Notes under the pieces: generated by a model
The model's database searches: none
What the model was told of the DNA's origin: nothing
The model's input: only the letters and a program-made list of their open reading frames with translations
Shown: positions 1 to 7,513 of the stretch, piece by piece
How the letters are laid out: the number at the start of each line of letters is the position of its first letter
How positions within the stretch are numbered: position 1 is the first letter of the stretch
From: Syntrophus sp. (in: bacteria)
GTDB taxonomy: Bacteria; Desulfobacterota; Syntrophorhabdia; Syntrophorhabdales; Syntrophorhabdaceae
Reading direction: 5' to 3'
DNA: 59,558 nt
NCBI GenBank assembly: GCA_013824645.1
Contig: PNOF01000009.1
Coordinates: 1 to 59,558, forward strand
Position numbers and translations under genes: made by a program

Positions 1-324
1 GTTTTTGCACGGCTTGCCGAATATCAAGATTACAAATGGCATCCAATAATTCTTTAGGAAGCCAATCACAACGCTTGCCTTCTTGCCTTAGAAGCACCCC
101 ATATACAGTGGTGATTTTCTCGCAGGATGGATAGATTCAAAACCCCTGTAGCAAAAAAGACGACAGACTTCTTTATGGGAAACACTACAAAATAATTGTT
201 GGTTCTGCGACAGACAGGATAGATCGCTTGCTATATCATATGGTAGGTAGCTTTCCTGATGAACATAATAAAGGTGTTTTATGATCGTGGGGTTGCCGGA
301 GCATCTATTTGTAAGGAGGATCAC
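1..324. other. No supported gene at window edge
   Basis: No reading frame here is convincing. A minus-strand frame is open from the window edge to about position 130 and reads like protein, but it has no start codon or ribosome site in view and hits a stop just upstream. A longer 78-residue minus-strand frame overlaps it and has unusual composition. The stretch may be the decayed end of a gene that continues to the left of the window. Confidence 0.3.
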
Positions 325-402
325 ATGCTATGGACGATTGCTGTAATACTAATAGTTCTGTGGCTGGTGATAGTCGGCTTCATTCAGGGGCTACGAGATT
401 AG
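325..402 (+). CDS. 25-residue membrane peptide, lmo0937-like
   Basis: This tiny frame begins MLWTIAVILIVLW and is one hydrophobic helix followed by a short polar tail ending GLRD. The pattern resembles the very short lmo0937 family of single-span membrane peptides, which have no established function and often lie in stress-related gene neighbourhoods. A strong ribosome site (taaggagga, 312-320) precedes the ATG by about five bases, which is the main reason to believe it is translated. It stands alone, with a hairpin and then a LapA-like gene downstream. Being so short, it could still be a chance frame. Confidence 0.5.
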   Translation: MLWTIAVILIVLWLVIVGFIQGLRD

Positions 403-521
403 TAAGCAGACCTCTTGTCCCATGTAAACAAAGGAAATGGAAGGTCGTCCTATGAGACCGAAGATCTTAGTTGCGATCATACTTAGTTCAAAAGATTGTT
501 TTTAGTACGCTAGAAAAAGTG

Positions 522-569
522 TTACATGGGCCAATGAAAACGCAGCTATGTTTCCATTAGCCCATGTAA
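522..569. repeat. Inverted repeat (hairpin)
   Basis: Fifteen-base arms at 522-536 and 555-569 pair with a single mismatch around an 18-base loop. No T-run follows, so it is not a typical intrinsic terminator. It may be an operator or a mobile-element end. The word cccatgtaa in the right arm also occurs near 419. Confidence 0.5.
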
Positions 570-699
570 GAAACAATGGAGCGTGCCATTGGCATTATCT
601 TTCTTCGGGAAGGCGCCTGGACGCCCTACAGCTATGGATACTCCCTCTGATATATTAGGAGAGAAAAATCCAGTATAAAAACAAAGGAGGGCGAGCAAG

Positions 700-1197
700 A
701 TGAAGCTTCGTACATTATTTGTGTTGATTGTCATGGCTGCGATTAGTGTGTTCGCTGCACTCAACTGGAGTGCATTTACTGCGCCTACAACTATCTCCCT
801 GGTATTCGGCGTCGTACAGGCTCCGCTCGGACTCATTATGTTGGGACTCACCGCCTTTTTGACAGTGCTATTTATAATATTTGCGGTTTTTGTCCAGACG
901 TCGGCATTCGTAGAGGTCCATCGTCATGAGCGAGACCTGCAGGCGATGCGGGAGCTAGCGGAACATGCTGAAGGTTCCCGTTTTACCAAGCTCCATGAAT
1001 TCCTTGAAAAAGAGACGCAGAGGCTGGCGGACATGGACAAGGAATCCAAGACGGAGGTGCTGGTAAGGCTGGATAAGCTTGAAGGTGTCCTCAACTCCGC
1101 CATAGACCAGTCAGGAAATAGCCTGGCTGCCTACATTGGCGAACTCGATGATAAGTTGGAAAAAGGGGCTCGACAGTCACCCGGCCCTTCTTCTTGA
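700..1197 (+). CDS. LapA-domain membrane protein
   Basis: The 165-residue protein has two hydrophobic segments (about residues 5-25 and 40-67) and a long charged, helical, probably coiled-coil cytoplasmic tail (about 75-150). The first span followed by a LNWS-type turn and a second span with FAVFVQTS is characteristic of the LapA (lipopolysaccharide assembly protein A domain) family of inner-membrane proteins. The family's role is only broadly linked to envelope assembly. A ribosome site (aaaggaggg) lies just ahead of the ATG. There is no operon partner nearby. The closest forms I know of are beta-proteobacterial, so transfer is possible. Confidence 0.75.
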   Translation: MKLRTLFVLIVMAAISVFAALNWSAFTAPTTISLVFGVVQAPLGLIMLGLTAFLTVLFIIFAVFVQTSAFVEVHRHERDLQAMRELAEHAEGSRFTKLHEFLEKETQRLADMDKESKTEVLVRLDKLEGVLNSAIDQSGNSLAAYIGELDDKLEKGARQSPGPSS

Positions 1198-1508
1198 CAG
1201 GTTATTGACCCGAGGAGAAGCCGTGAGCGAGAGCACGGCGAACATGCGCCGAAAGATCGGTAGCGCTGGAAATCTGCAATCCGTTGACCACACGATGAAG
1301 GCCACCGCAGCATGGAGTGACGAGAAACCACTTGGATAGGGGGCCCCATAAATCCATTCTTGCAGCCGATTGTTGAGCGTTTGACGTGACTGAATCATAC
1401 AGAGCACCTTGAAAATAGAAGCTTTCAAGTGGCATTCGATTGTCGGATCGACACTCTTATCCTTGAAATTCGATGAAGATTGCGGCAAAATGGTTTTAAG
1501 AATTTTAT
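1198..1508. other. Intergenic, no gene seen
   Basis: About 310 bases with no convincing coding frame, terminator or RNA. Several overlapping short frames on both strands look like chance. The text could be decayed coding sequence, but I cannot assign a family. Confidence 0.4.
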
Positions 1509-2183
1509 ATGCCAAATGAATCCACAAAAACACGTTATACACTCGGTGAAGAAATAGCTAATGCCATTACACACGGAATAGGAACTGGACTTTCCATTGC
1601 TGGTCTCATTCTTCTTATTGTACGAGCTGAAAGATATGCGCCGACAGAATATAAAACTTCATATATTATCGGCTTTACCATCTTTGGTGTATCAATGATT
1701 ATTCTCTATAGTGCATCAACGTTGTATCATGCATTGACAAACCGGGTAGCAAAAAAAGTATTGGGCATTTTTGATCACAGTTCAATATATTTACTGATAG
1801 CAGGAACATATACGGCATATTGTCTTACAGTTCTGCGCGGTGTATTGGGGTGGACAATATTCGGTATTATATGGGGATTGGCTGCAATTGGTATTATATT
1901 CTATGCAGTATTCGGTTCAAGGATGCGCAAACTCTCCGCTATCTCATATATTCCGATGGGATTGATTATTATTTTTGCATATCGCCCGATGAAAACGAAT
2001 CTAGTTACCGTCAGTGGCGACAACATCAGCTGGTATTTACTGCTTATCGGCGGAGCTTTATACATAGCTGGAACAGCACTTTATGCCATGAAGAAAATCA
2101 AATGGACGCATTTCATGTGGCATCTTTTTGTCATAGCTGGAAGTATAATGCACTTTTTCTCAATTTATTTGATTCTCTCATAG
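1509..2183 (+). CDS. Hemolysin III / PAQR family membrane protein
   Basis: The 224-residue protein has about seven hydrophobic spans. It carries the HlyIII hallmarks: an early E-x2-N-x2-THG motif (about residues 14-23), an S-x2-YH motif after the second span, FDHSSIY-LLIAGTYT in the middle, and a final W-H-F-x2-W-H followed by a third conserved His. In the PAQR superfamily these His and Asp residues bind a metal ion, and the bacterial members are linked to membrane homeostasis or reported hemolysis. The start is the ATG at 1509, giving the usual family length, although the ribosome site is weak. The gene stands alone in an accessory-looking patch. Confidence 0.88.
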   Translation: MPNESTKTRYTLGEEIANAITHGIGTGLSIAGLILLIVRAERYAPTEYKTSYIIGFTIFGVSMIILYSASTLYHALTNRVAKKVLGIFDHSSIYLLIAGTYTAYCLTVLRGVLGWTIFGIIWGLAAIGIIFYAVFGSRMRKLSAISYIPMGLIIIFAYRPMKTNLVTVSGDNISWYLLLIGGALYIAGTALYAMKKIKWTHFMWHLFVIAGSIMHFFSIYLILS

Positions 2184-2300
2184 TATTACTATTAAAATTA
2201 TGGGAGGTAGGGACGTTCTTGGTAATTGATCCCTGAGAAATAACTCCGAGATAACCAAGATAACTATTGTATTAAGAGTAGTATAATGATAGACTAATAT

Positions 2301-2480
2301 ATGTATAAACGAACCTCACCTCAACAAAAGCTATTCGGCGTAGAGACACAGATTACTCCCTCATTGCGCGGTCGTCTTGAGTCTTCATGGGCGCATCTGT
2401 TTAAGTGCGAAGTACTTCCAATCCTGTTCAGGAACGAAGACCACTATGCGCTGCTGTACGGTAAAACCGTCTCAGTTTTT
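2301..2480 (+). pseudogene. IS1182-like transposase fragment (N-terminus only)
   Basis: The first 60 codons read like the N-terminus of an IS1182-family transposase: an opening of the form MYKRTSPQQKLFGVE, then a 35-residue helical stretch and FRNEDHYALLYGK, which matches the family's F-R-D-E-D-F-x2-LY signature. The frame then runs into unrelated sequence (the structured repeat beginning near 2485) and stops at 2522. No DDE core is present downstream, so the gene is a remnant. It marks a rearrangement junction next to the older integrated element. Confidence 0.55.
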
Positions 2481-2484
2481 TGTT

Positions 2485-2578
2485 GTAAACATAGGTCCCG
2501 CCGCTCAGTCGGGGGGGGATGAGTTGACCGATGCTATGGTCGCAAAGCGGCGGGGTGTGTAAGGCAAATTTATTCCAA
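2485..2578. ncRNA. Structured repeat, copy A (candidate ncRNA)
   Basis: This block matches 12894-12980 over most of its length. Shared words include CCCGCCGC, TCGGGGGGGATGA and, at the 3' side, AAGGCAA-TTTATTCCAA. In copy A, CCCGCCGC (2497-2504) can pair perfectly with GCGGCGGG (2547-2554), enclosing a small GACC/GGTC hairpin (2525-2540). Conservation of ends and pairing with a changed middle suggests a structured RNA rather than a protein. I do not recognise the family with confidence. A phage c4-type antisense RNA is one candidate. The strand is not settled. Confidence 0.4.
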
Positions 2579-2794
2579 CAAGCCCAACCTTGCCAATTCT
2601 TCAGATTCTTTTTTGTTTGCACGGACAACACGATAGTCGAGAGAAACCCACGATAATAAATCAATGGGTCCTCCATCGGGTAAGACGATCAGCGGTTGCC
2701 CATAAGATGATACAGAATGTTCAGTCGTAATTTCTGCTTTGATTCGGATCCTTCTTTTACTCTCCTGAAACAAGTCTCGATACGATAAGATCAT
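2570..2794 (-). CDS. Hypothetical protein, 74 aa
   Basis: I do not recognise this family. The protein begins MILSYRDLFQ, is mixed alpha/beta in character and has a central segment G-Q-P-L-I-V-L-P-D-G-G-P-I-D. The start at 2794 is chosen because a strong ribosome site (gaggagg) lies just upstream and the ATG overlaps the stop of the preceding gene by four bases (ATGA). It is the last of three minus-strand genes (3203 to 2570) joined by such overlaps and headed by a helix-turn-helix protein. This indicates one translationally coupled unit, possibly a small regulatory or toxin-antitoxin-like module. Confidence 0.55.
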   Translation of the reverse strand: MILSYRDLFQESKRRIRIKAEITTEHSVSSYGQPLIVLPDGGPIDLLSWVSLDYRVVRANKKESEELARLGLLE

Positions 2795-3030
2795 GGTGTC
2801 CTCCTCGCTTGATATTGACAGATTACTTTTTTCCGGCAAAAGATAAGTATCGTTTTGGCTTGGCAGGTAGAGGCATCCGGAGAAGATACTCCTCCTTTAG
2901 AGGGCATGGTAAGAACCCCAAAAGCCTCTCCAATCTTCCAAGACTTTATCGCCTGTTCAATTATGCGGGAATCATGTCCGATAAAAATCTTTGTGTCTAA
3001 GCTGTCCCAAGAAACTACCGAGGGACTCAT
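2791..3030 (-). CDS. Hypothetical protein, 79 aa
   Basis: This is the middle gene of a three-gene minus-strand unit. The ATG at 3030 overlaps the stop of the upstream helix-turn-helix gene (ATGA), and its own stop overlaps the next start in the same way. The protein begins MSPSVVSWDSLDTKIFIG, has a helix with IIEQAIKSWK, and is Cys- and basic-rich toward the end. I do not recognise the family. The double coupling is the best evidence that it is real. The reading frame is otherwise short and would be doubtful on its own. Confidence 0.45.
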   Translation of the reverse strand: MSPSVVSWDSLDTKIFIGHDSRIIEQAIKSWKIGEAFGVLTMPSKGGVSSPDASTCQAKTILIFCRKKVICQYQARRTP

Positions 3031-3203
3031 TTTGTACCTTCCGTCATAAGCTTCTCAAGCTCTACTTTGCGAACATATATCTTGCGTTGTGAAAGTTTTA
3101 CAACCGGTACTTTACCATCTTTTACCCATCGCCATAAAGTGACTCTTGAGATGCCTAATCTTTCTGCTACTTCATCCAAAGTTATTAAGCTTTCATCTAC
3201 CAT
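3027..3203 (-). CDS. Helix-turn-helix (MerR/excisionase-type) DNA-binding protein, 58 aa
   Basis: Translation of the minus strand gives a 58-residue protein with the classic small-excisionase layout: L-D-E-V-A-E-R-L-G-I-S as the first helix and turn, R-V-T-L-W-R-W-V as the recognition helix, then K-D-G-K-V-P-V-V-K-L and a short wing. Such proteins bind DNA as excisionases or local repressors. The gene heads a coupled three-gene unit and diverges from the gene at 3328 across a 124-bp region full of ATTTCATATAATT-like repeats, which are probably its operators. Autoregulation is likely by inference. Confidence 0.75.
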   Translation of the reverse strand: MVDESLITLDEVAERLGISRVTLWRWVKDGKVPVVKLSQRKIYVRKVELEKLMTEGTK

Positions 3204-3218
3204 CTTATGATATTAAAT

Positions 3219-3299
3219 GATTTCATATCATTTGTCAAGATTTCATATAATTTCACAAAAAGATTGATTTATTTGAAAGGAAATGGAATTATATGAAAT
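3219..3299. promoter_or_regulatory. Operator array in divergent promoter region
   Basis: Two 15-base direct copies, GATTTCATATCATTT (3219-3233) and GATTTCATATAATTT (3239-3253), are 20 bases apart. Arms ATTTCATATAATT (3240-3252) and AATTATATGAAAT (3287-3299) form a perfect 13-bp inverted repeat. The array lies between the helix-turn-helix gene on the minus strand and the 88-residue gene on the plus strand, so it is probably where that regulator binds. Confidence 0.6.
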
Positions 3300-3327
3300 G
3301 TAATGAAATCTATAAGGAGGCAGTCAT

Positions 3328-3594
3328 ATGTTGAGCGCATCAGACAAAGCAAGAGAGGTAACGATACAACTTTCAGAACAAAATGTAAGGAAAATCGAGA
3401 AGCAGTTTGAAACATTGGAAGCATTTGAAAAGTTTATAGATGAACTTGGTGAAATCAACGATAGGCACAACACAGTAGGGATGGAGTATATGAGCAAAGG
3501 TCTTGTCATGTCGTTAAGGCATAAGCCTGTCTATCTCTGTCGTGTCCTGTTGCCTTCATACGGGGTTTTAGCCATGTTGAGGGGGAAAATGTAG
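3328..3594 (+). CDS. Hypothetical protein, 88 aa
   Basis: The 88-residue protein is charged and helical in its first half (residues 1-50, rich in Glu and Lys, probable coiled coil) and hydrophobic in its second half. A strong ribosome site (aaggagg) precedes the ATG. It diverges from the helix-turn-helix gene across the operator array. Its place just before a hairpin terminator and the tRNA repeat mirrors that of the 73-residue gene at 13205 in the intact element. No family is recognised. Confidence 0.5.
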   Translation: MLSASDKAREVTIQLSEQNVRKIEKQFETLEAFEKFIDELGEINDRHNTVGMEYMSKGLVMSLRHKPVYLCRVLLPSYGVLAMLRGKM

Positions 3595-3640
3595 CACAGG
3601 GCAAAATAGAGGGGTGACAATCTTGTCCCTTTTCTCAAAC

Positions 3641-3666
3641 GGTCCCGCTTCGGCTGGGCCTTTTTT
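3641..3666 (+). terminator. Intrinsic terminator
   Basis: GGTCCCGC, a TTCG loop and GCTGGGCC form a stem with one mismatch and a G-U pair, followed by six T. It resembles the terminator at 13458-13485 at the right end of the element. Confidence 0.75.
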
Positions 3667-3744
3667 ATTCTGTTTACATAGTGCTTACATTTATTTTTCT
3701 ATCAGAAAACTGCTTACGTCTATCTTGTCTAAATTTTTATTATC

Positions 3745-3805
3745 AATGCCTAGGGCGGGACTTGAACCCGCACAGCCGCGAGGACCGAGGGATTTTAAGT
3801 CCCTT
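3745..3805. repeat. attL: 61-bp direct repeat (partial tRNA-Leu)
   Basis: Identical to 13555-13615. It contains the complement of the tRNA-Leu(TAA) 3' part from the anticodon stem to the discriminator base. The flanking bases differ immediately on both sides, which fixes the repeat length at 61. Confidence 0.95.
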
Positions 3806-3838
3806 ATCTTGGGCTATTATGATGTTGTATGATGTAAT

Positions 3839-3938
3839 TGTAATCAATATATCTCTTGACATAACAGGCATATACAATTATACTAATCCCTATGGTATAC
3901 TACGGAATAATATTTATTTTGATTACATATTGATTACA
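3839..3938. promoter_or_regulatory. Putative integrase arm-binding sites, left end
   Basis: TTGATTACA occurs at 3919-3927 and 3930-3938 (11 bases apart) and in inverted form at 3839-3847. The same pair with the same 11-base spacing occurs at 13499-13507 (ATGATTACA) and 13510-13518 (TTGATTACT) just inside the other att repeat. Short repeats inside both ends are typical of integrase arm sites. Confidence 0.55.
3856..3884 (+). promoter_or_regulatory. Sigma70-type promoter for the integrase
   Basis: A perfect TTGACA (3856-3861) and a TATACT (3879-3884) are separated by 17 bases, about 70 bases ahead of the integrase start. It lies between the putative arm sites, so integrase binding could repress its own promoter. 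Confidence 0.65.
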
Positions 3939-3956
3939 TTTTAAAAAGGGGGATTT

Positions 3957-5267
3957 ATGAAAACCTCTACAAGGAAACAAAAAAGGAGCCCGGCGTTAAT
4001 CTTAAATTTTACAAAAAGCAGCATTGAAAAATTGTCTCTACCGAAAAAGGGTCAAAGTTTTGTATGGGATTCAGATTTAAAGGGCTTTGGTGTCAGGCTG
4101 ACATCAGGGGGGCGCACATATGTTGTTCAGAGATGGGTAAAAAGCAAGACTGGCGTCGAAGTTAATAGACGGAAAGTAATCGGGAGACACGGCGTCTTAA
4201 CCTTGCAGGAGGCACGGAAAAAGGCACAGAAGGAACTTTCTGCTATGCTTGATGGTAAGGACCCAAGCGCCGAAAAGAAACGAACAAAGGCCTATTCCTT
4301 GACGTTGAGGGAGATAACAGATGAGTATCTGAAAGATAGACGTGATATGAAGAAATCATCAAAAGCAGATATTGAGAAGCATCTTTCAAAGAGTTTTGCA
4401 GCCTGGGCAAATAAACCGGCTATTGATATTACCCGCGACAAAGTGGCGACCCGTTTCAGTGAATTGACAGACCGCAGCCAAGCACAAGCAAATCAGGCTT
4501 TCCGAGTCTTGCGGTCGATCCTTAACTATGCCCGCGCAAAGTATCGAACTGATGACAAGCCCTTGCTTGTTGAGAACCCTGTCAGTATCCTCAGTGAAAC
4601 GAAAGTCTGGAATAAGGTTAAACCACGATCCGGGCGTATTCCTACAGATAAAATAGGCGCTGCATGGAATATGCTACAGGCGCTCAGAGAAGCCCCGGAA
4701 CAAACAACAATAAGCCGGTCCCTTGCTGATGCAGTGAGTTTCCTTATTTTGACCGGTGCTCGTTGGAATGAGGCTGCACAGCTTACATGGAACCGCGTGA
4801 GCCTTGAGGAAAAATGGTGGTATTTACCGGACCCGAAAAATAGAAACCCTGTCAAGTTTCCATTGTCAGAGCTTGCGTGTGAGATACTGGAAGCGAGACG
4901 AGGCGAGAATCAAACAGAAGGTTATGTATTCCCGGCACGATCCGGCGACGGATATATTATAGATCCTCGCGGAACCATGGAAAAGGTGTCACAAGTGGCG
5001 GGTGTTCATTTAATGGCGCACGATATGAGGCGCACCTTCCGAGCTATTGCCGGTGAATGCAAAATAGAGCTCTGGAAAACAAAACTCCTTATGAACCATA
5101 AATTATCTCAGGATGTGACGATATCGGCATATACCGAGACTGAGGATCTGAGATACTTGGCCCCGGAGATTAACCTGATAGGTGAATGGATCGCCCATCA
5201 AGGCATGATTGCAGCCAGTGAGAAGGTCTTGCCGTTTAAGGCAGTGAATGAGAGGGGAGAAGCATGA
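3957..5267 (+). CDS. Tyrosine recombinase (integrase)
   Basis: The 436-residue protein is a phage/island integrase that recombines attP with tRNA-Leu. Residues about 20-115 form the arm-DNA-binding DUF4102-type domain (W-D-S-D-L-K-G-F-G-V-R-L and a following L-T-L-Q-E-A-R segment). A SAM-like core-binding domain (about 120-200) follows, then the catalytic domain. Catalytic residues are visible: Arg269 in T-G-A-R-W-N-E, His355 and Arg358 in H-D-M-R-R-T, His381 in L-M-N-H-K, and Tyr392 in S-A-Y-T-E. The gene is adjacent to attL and shares a 4-bp overlap with the next gene. It appears intact. Confidence 0.95.
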   Translation: MKTSTRKQKRSPALILNFTKSSIEKLSLPKKGQSFVWDSDLKGFGVRLTSGGRTYVVQRWVKSKTGVEVNRRKVIGRHGVLTLQEARKKAQKELSAMLDGKDPSAEKKRTKAYSLTLREITDEYLKDRRDMKKSSKADIEKHLSKSFAAWANKPAIDITRDKVATRFSELTDRSQAQANQAFRVLRSILNYARAKYRTDDKPLLVENPVSILSETKVWNKVKPRSGRIPTDKIGAAWNMLQALREAPEQTTISRSLADAVSFLILTGARWNEAAQLTWNRVSLEEKWWYLPDPKNRNPVKFPLSELACEILEARRGENQTEGYVFPARSGDGYIIDPRGTMEKVSQVAGVHLMAHDMRRTFRAIAGECKIELWKTKLLMNHKLSQDVTISAYTETEDLRYLAPEINLIGEWIAHQGMIAASEKVLPFKAVNERGEA

Positions 5268-5929
5268 AGCCTTTAGAGGGCATAATCAATAAAGCTCTTG
5301 AAGAAAAAGCCGAACGACTGAGACAATCAGAGGAATACCGGGACAGGTATTTGAAGATGGGCGACCCTCAAATTGTCGTTGATTTTCTTCAGACAACCCC
5401 TTCATATGCTCCCTTACGAGAAAACCAGTGGGTTGTTGAAATCATTGAAGAGTGGTGGAGAGAGGGAAAACATGATTTACTTAAGAAGTTGTTTAGCCTA
5501 TCACGTGGGGAGAAGAAAGGGGCCAGAGAAACATTCAACATTCATAGGCTATCAGCATTAGAGGTTGACGCTCTTGTCTCACAAGAAAAATTATCGCGCT
5601 CAAAAGCCTTTGAAAAAGTTGCTGGGTTAAAACCTTTCGGTGGTTGGGATACCGTTCAAAAAGCATATTATGATAAGGACGAAGAAAGAAGAATGTATCA
5701 AACACACATAGAGGAGACGGATGTTTTTTATATGCTTACCATCTATAATACGGTTATACAAATTCACGGAGTGGACCTTTTTGGGGAGTACACGTTAACG
5801 ATTCGCAAGGATTCATCAAAAGACGATACGGTAACGATTAAAGCTAAAGGTGTTTCGCTCGTTGACGAAGACTTTCAACGTCTCCAGACATTGTTATCCG
5901 GCGTTGATCCCCATAAATCAGACGGCTAA
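5264..5929 (+). CDS. Hypothetical protein, 221 aa
   Basis: The start overlaps the integrase stop by four bases (ATGA), so the two are probably co-translated. The protein is charged, with an N-terminal helical part (residues 1-50), a WW-containing segment (VEIIEEWWREGK) and a basic middle. The last 70 residues look like beta-strands. No family is recognised. Coupling to the integrase suggests a role in element maintenance or in defence cargo, but this is inference only. Confidence 0.7.
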   Translation: MKPLEGIINKALEEKAERLRQSEEYRDRYLKMGDPQIVVDFLQTTPSYAPLRENQWVVEIIEEWWREGKHDLLKKLFSLSRGEKKGARETFNIHRLSALEVDALVSQEKLSRSKAFEKVAGLKPFGGWDTVQKAYYDKDEERRMYQTHIEETDVFYMLTIYNTVIQIHGVDLFGEYTLTIRKDSSKDDTVTIKAKGVSLVDEDFQRLQTLLSGVDPHKSDG

Positions 5930-6097
5930 ACAATTTCCTTTTTTACTAATCTACAACAAAGTAATATATTATTAGAAAAATATCATCTATCTGTATAGTG
6001 TAACGAAACCCTCCTATTTACTTCCATTTTTTATATCTGCACCTTACTTTAAACTCCTTCATATGATGCAGTACAACAAAACGAGTGGAGGTATCCA

Positions 6098-6313
6098 ATG
6101 CTATTACCAGAAAAAAGTATGATGAACACAGAAGAGGCCGCGAAGTATTTGAGACTGAGCAAGGCTACCTTGGAAGCGTGGCGGTGTCGAGGCGGCGGGC
6201 CTGTTTTTTGTAAAATGCAAAAGGCGGTCCGATACTCAACGAATAGTTTAGAGGAATTCAAAAACGCTTGCAGGCAGACATCAACGAGCAGGATCTACGG
6301 TAAGGGGGAATAG
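6098..6313 (+). CDS. AlpA/MerR-like helix-turn-helix regulator, 71 aa
   Basis: The protein contains N-T-E-E-A-A-K-Y-L-R-L-S as helix and turn, K-A-T-L-E-A-W-R as recognition helix, and R-G-G-G-P-V-F as the start of a wing, a layout typical of AlpA-type satellite regulators and excisionases. A good ribosome site (ggagg) sits six bases before the ATG. It opens the replication gene block of the element, the usual place of AlpA in gram-negative phage satellites, where it activates excision or the replication operon. Whether it acts here as activator or excisionase cannot be told. Confidence 0.8.
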   Translation: MLLPEKSMMNTEEAAKYLRLSKATLEAWRCRGGGPVFCKMQKAVRYSTNSLEEFKNACRQTSTSRIYGKGE

Positions 6314-6315
6314 AT

Positions 6316-6591
6316 ATGGCTGAAAAAGTCTTTTCTACTCTCGACATTTATTTATCTGCCTACCTCAAATTGCAAGGCATGGAGCCGCTCCTTGAAGTAA
6401 AGAACGGAAAAACCGTTTTTAACTTCGAGGTGACGGACAGGTTATACCGGCTCATGGGGCAATTCAACGGTAACATTTTTGTTGAAGTCGCGGATTTTAC
6501 CACTGCAATTAAAACCCTTCGGGGGAAGATGCTCAGCGCAAAATCGAGCGTCACTGAAAAAGGATATGCTTATGGAAACTTTAACCGCTAA
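6316..6591 (+). CDS. Hypothetical protein, 91 aa (DUF5659-like)
   Basis: The protein starts two bases after the preceding gene and overlaps the next by 20 bases. It begins F-S-T-L-D-I-Y-L-S-A-Y-L-K, continues with alternating beta-strand and helix, and ends basic. This order resembles small DUF5659-type proteins found in phage and island replication regions, though I hold this assignment loosely. No catalytic motif is visible. Confidence 0.6.
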   Translation: MAEKVFSTLDIYLSAYLKLQGMEPLLEVKNGKTVFNFEVTDRLYRLMGQFNGNIFVEVADFTTAIKTLRGKMLSAKSSVTEKGYAYGNFNR

Positions 6592-7513
6592 CCGCTACAA
6601 CGACGCCCTTCAACAAATACCGGCTCCGGGTTGCGGTTGTCACACTGGCCTGTTATCTGTTGCAAATCTGGGCGCATTGGCAAATCTGGACGGTGAGCAA
6701 ATCTTTGATGACATTCGACACGCTATACCGCGTGGAAACCGGAAAGTCTCAGATCGCGAGATACAGGACGCCATCAATAAAGCGCTGTCAGATTCCAACA
6801 GGAGCACCTTCATACCGAAGCCACGACCCGAACCAGTGGTCAATGACGGCAAGATTGCATTACAGCGGATCATCGACCAGGGGCCTTATAGTACAGAGGC
6901 CGAACTGATACCAGCCTCACCAGTGGACATTCCAGACGAACCACGGCTACATACAAAACTCTTTATTGAAACCCTATACCGACACACCGACTTTCTGTTT
7001 ATCGGAGAGCGGCACGACACCACAGTCAAGGACGCTGTAGACTGGCTCACTTTTTATATTGCGAGCGGAAAGACTTCAAGCCATATCATTGTAAATCCAT
7101 TAACTGGCTCACCTGCTCCAAAAAAAACTGGCAATGGCGAGACATATCGCGGCGACAACAACGTCAAGGATTTTCGCTTTGCAATGGCCGAATTTGACAA
7201 CCTTTCTCTTGAAGATCAGATCCGGTTCTGGTCAGCGGTCAAGTTGCCTATCATTGCTTTAATTCATAGCGGCGGAAAGAGTATTCACGCTTGGCTTGAA
7301 GTATCAAAGCTGGCCACTGTCAACACTTTACAAGAATGGCAAACAGAGATCAAAGAACGGCTCTATGATCGAATTTTAACACCCCTGGGCGTTGATAGTG
7401 CATGCAGTAATCCGGCCCGCTTGAGTCGATTGCCAGGACATTTCCGAGAAGAAAAAGGAGCATGGCAAAGGTTACTTTGGTTATCTCCAGCGGGAGTTTC
7501 ACTATGTCAATAG
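6572..7513 (+). CDS. Primase-polymerase-like replication protein
   Basis: Starting at the ATG at 6572 (aaagga lies seven bases upstream) gives 313 residues. The C-terminal half has features of archaeo-eukaryotic primase-like proteins of phages and satellites: an E-F-D acidic motif in M-A-E-F-D-N-L-S, then L-P-I-I-A-L-I-H-S-G-G-K-S-I-H-A-W, the Ser-Gly-Gly-Lys-Ser/His motif of that fold. The N-terminal 100 residues are a helical region with a short Cys-Gly-Cys-His stretch. It lies just ahead of a RecA/DnaB-like ATPase and overlaps it, giving a primase-helicase pair for element replication. Polymerase activity is inferred, not shown. Confidence 0.7.
   Translation: METLTANRYNDALQQIPAPGCGCHTGLLSVANLGALANLDGEQIFDDIRHAIPRGNRKVSDREIQDAINKALSDSNRSTFIPKPRPEPVVNDGKIALQRIIDQGPYSTEAELIPASPVDIPDEPRLHTKLFIETLYRHTDFLFIGERHDTTVKDAVDWLTFYIASGKTSSHIIVNPLTGSPAPKKTGNGETYRGDNNVKDFRFAMAEFDNLSLEDQIRFWSAVKLPIIALIHSGGKSIHAWLEVSKLATVNTLQEWQTEIKERLYDRILTPLGVDSACSNPARLSRLPGHFREEKGAWQRLLWLSPAGVSLCQ

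Larger units (their letters stand above)
2301..3744. mobile_element. Putative remnant of an older element at the same tRNA site
   Basis: This stretch lies directly left of the attL repeat and echoes the right end of the intact 9.8-kb element. Both have the same structured repeat (2485-2578 versus 12894-12980), then a short charged gene (3328 versus 13205), then a GC-rich hairpin with a T-run (3641 versus 13458), then the 61-bp tRNA repeat. I infer that an earlier relative integrated at the same tRNA-Leu gene and later lost most of its length. Boundaries are approximate, especially on the left. Confidence 0.45.

Noticed and set aside
546-851. 101-residue minus-strand frame
   Set aside because: It overlaps the LapA-like gene on the other strand and the hairpin at 522-569, with no ribosome site or recognisable motif.
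1177-1542. 121-residue minus-strand frame with neighbouring short frames
   Set aside because: The composition looks random and overlaps the starts of two real genes; no homology pattern is seen.
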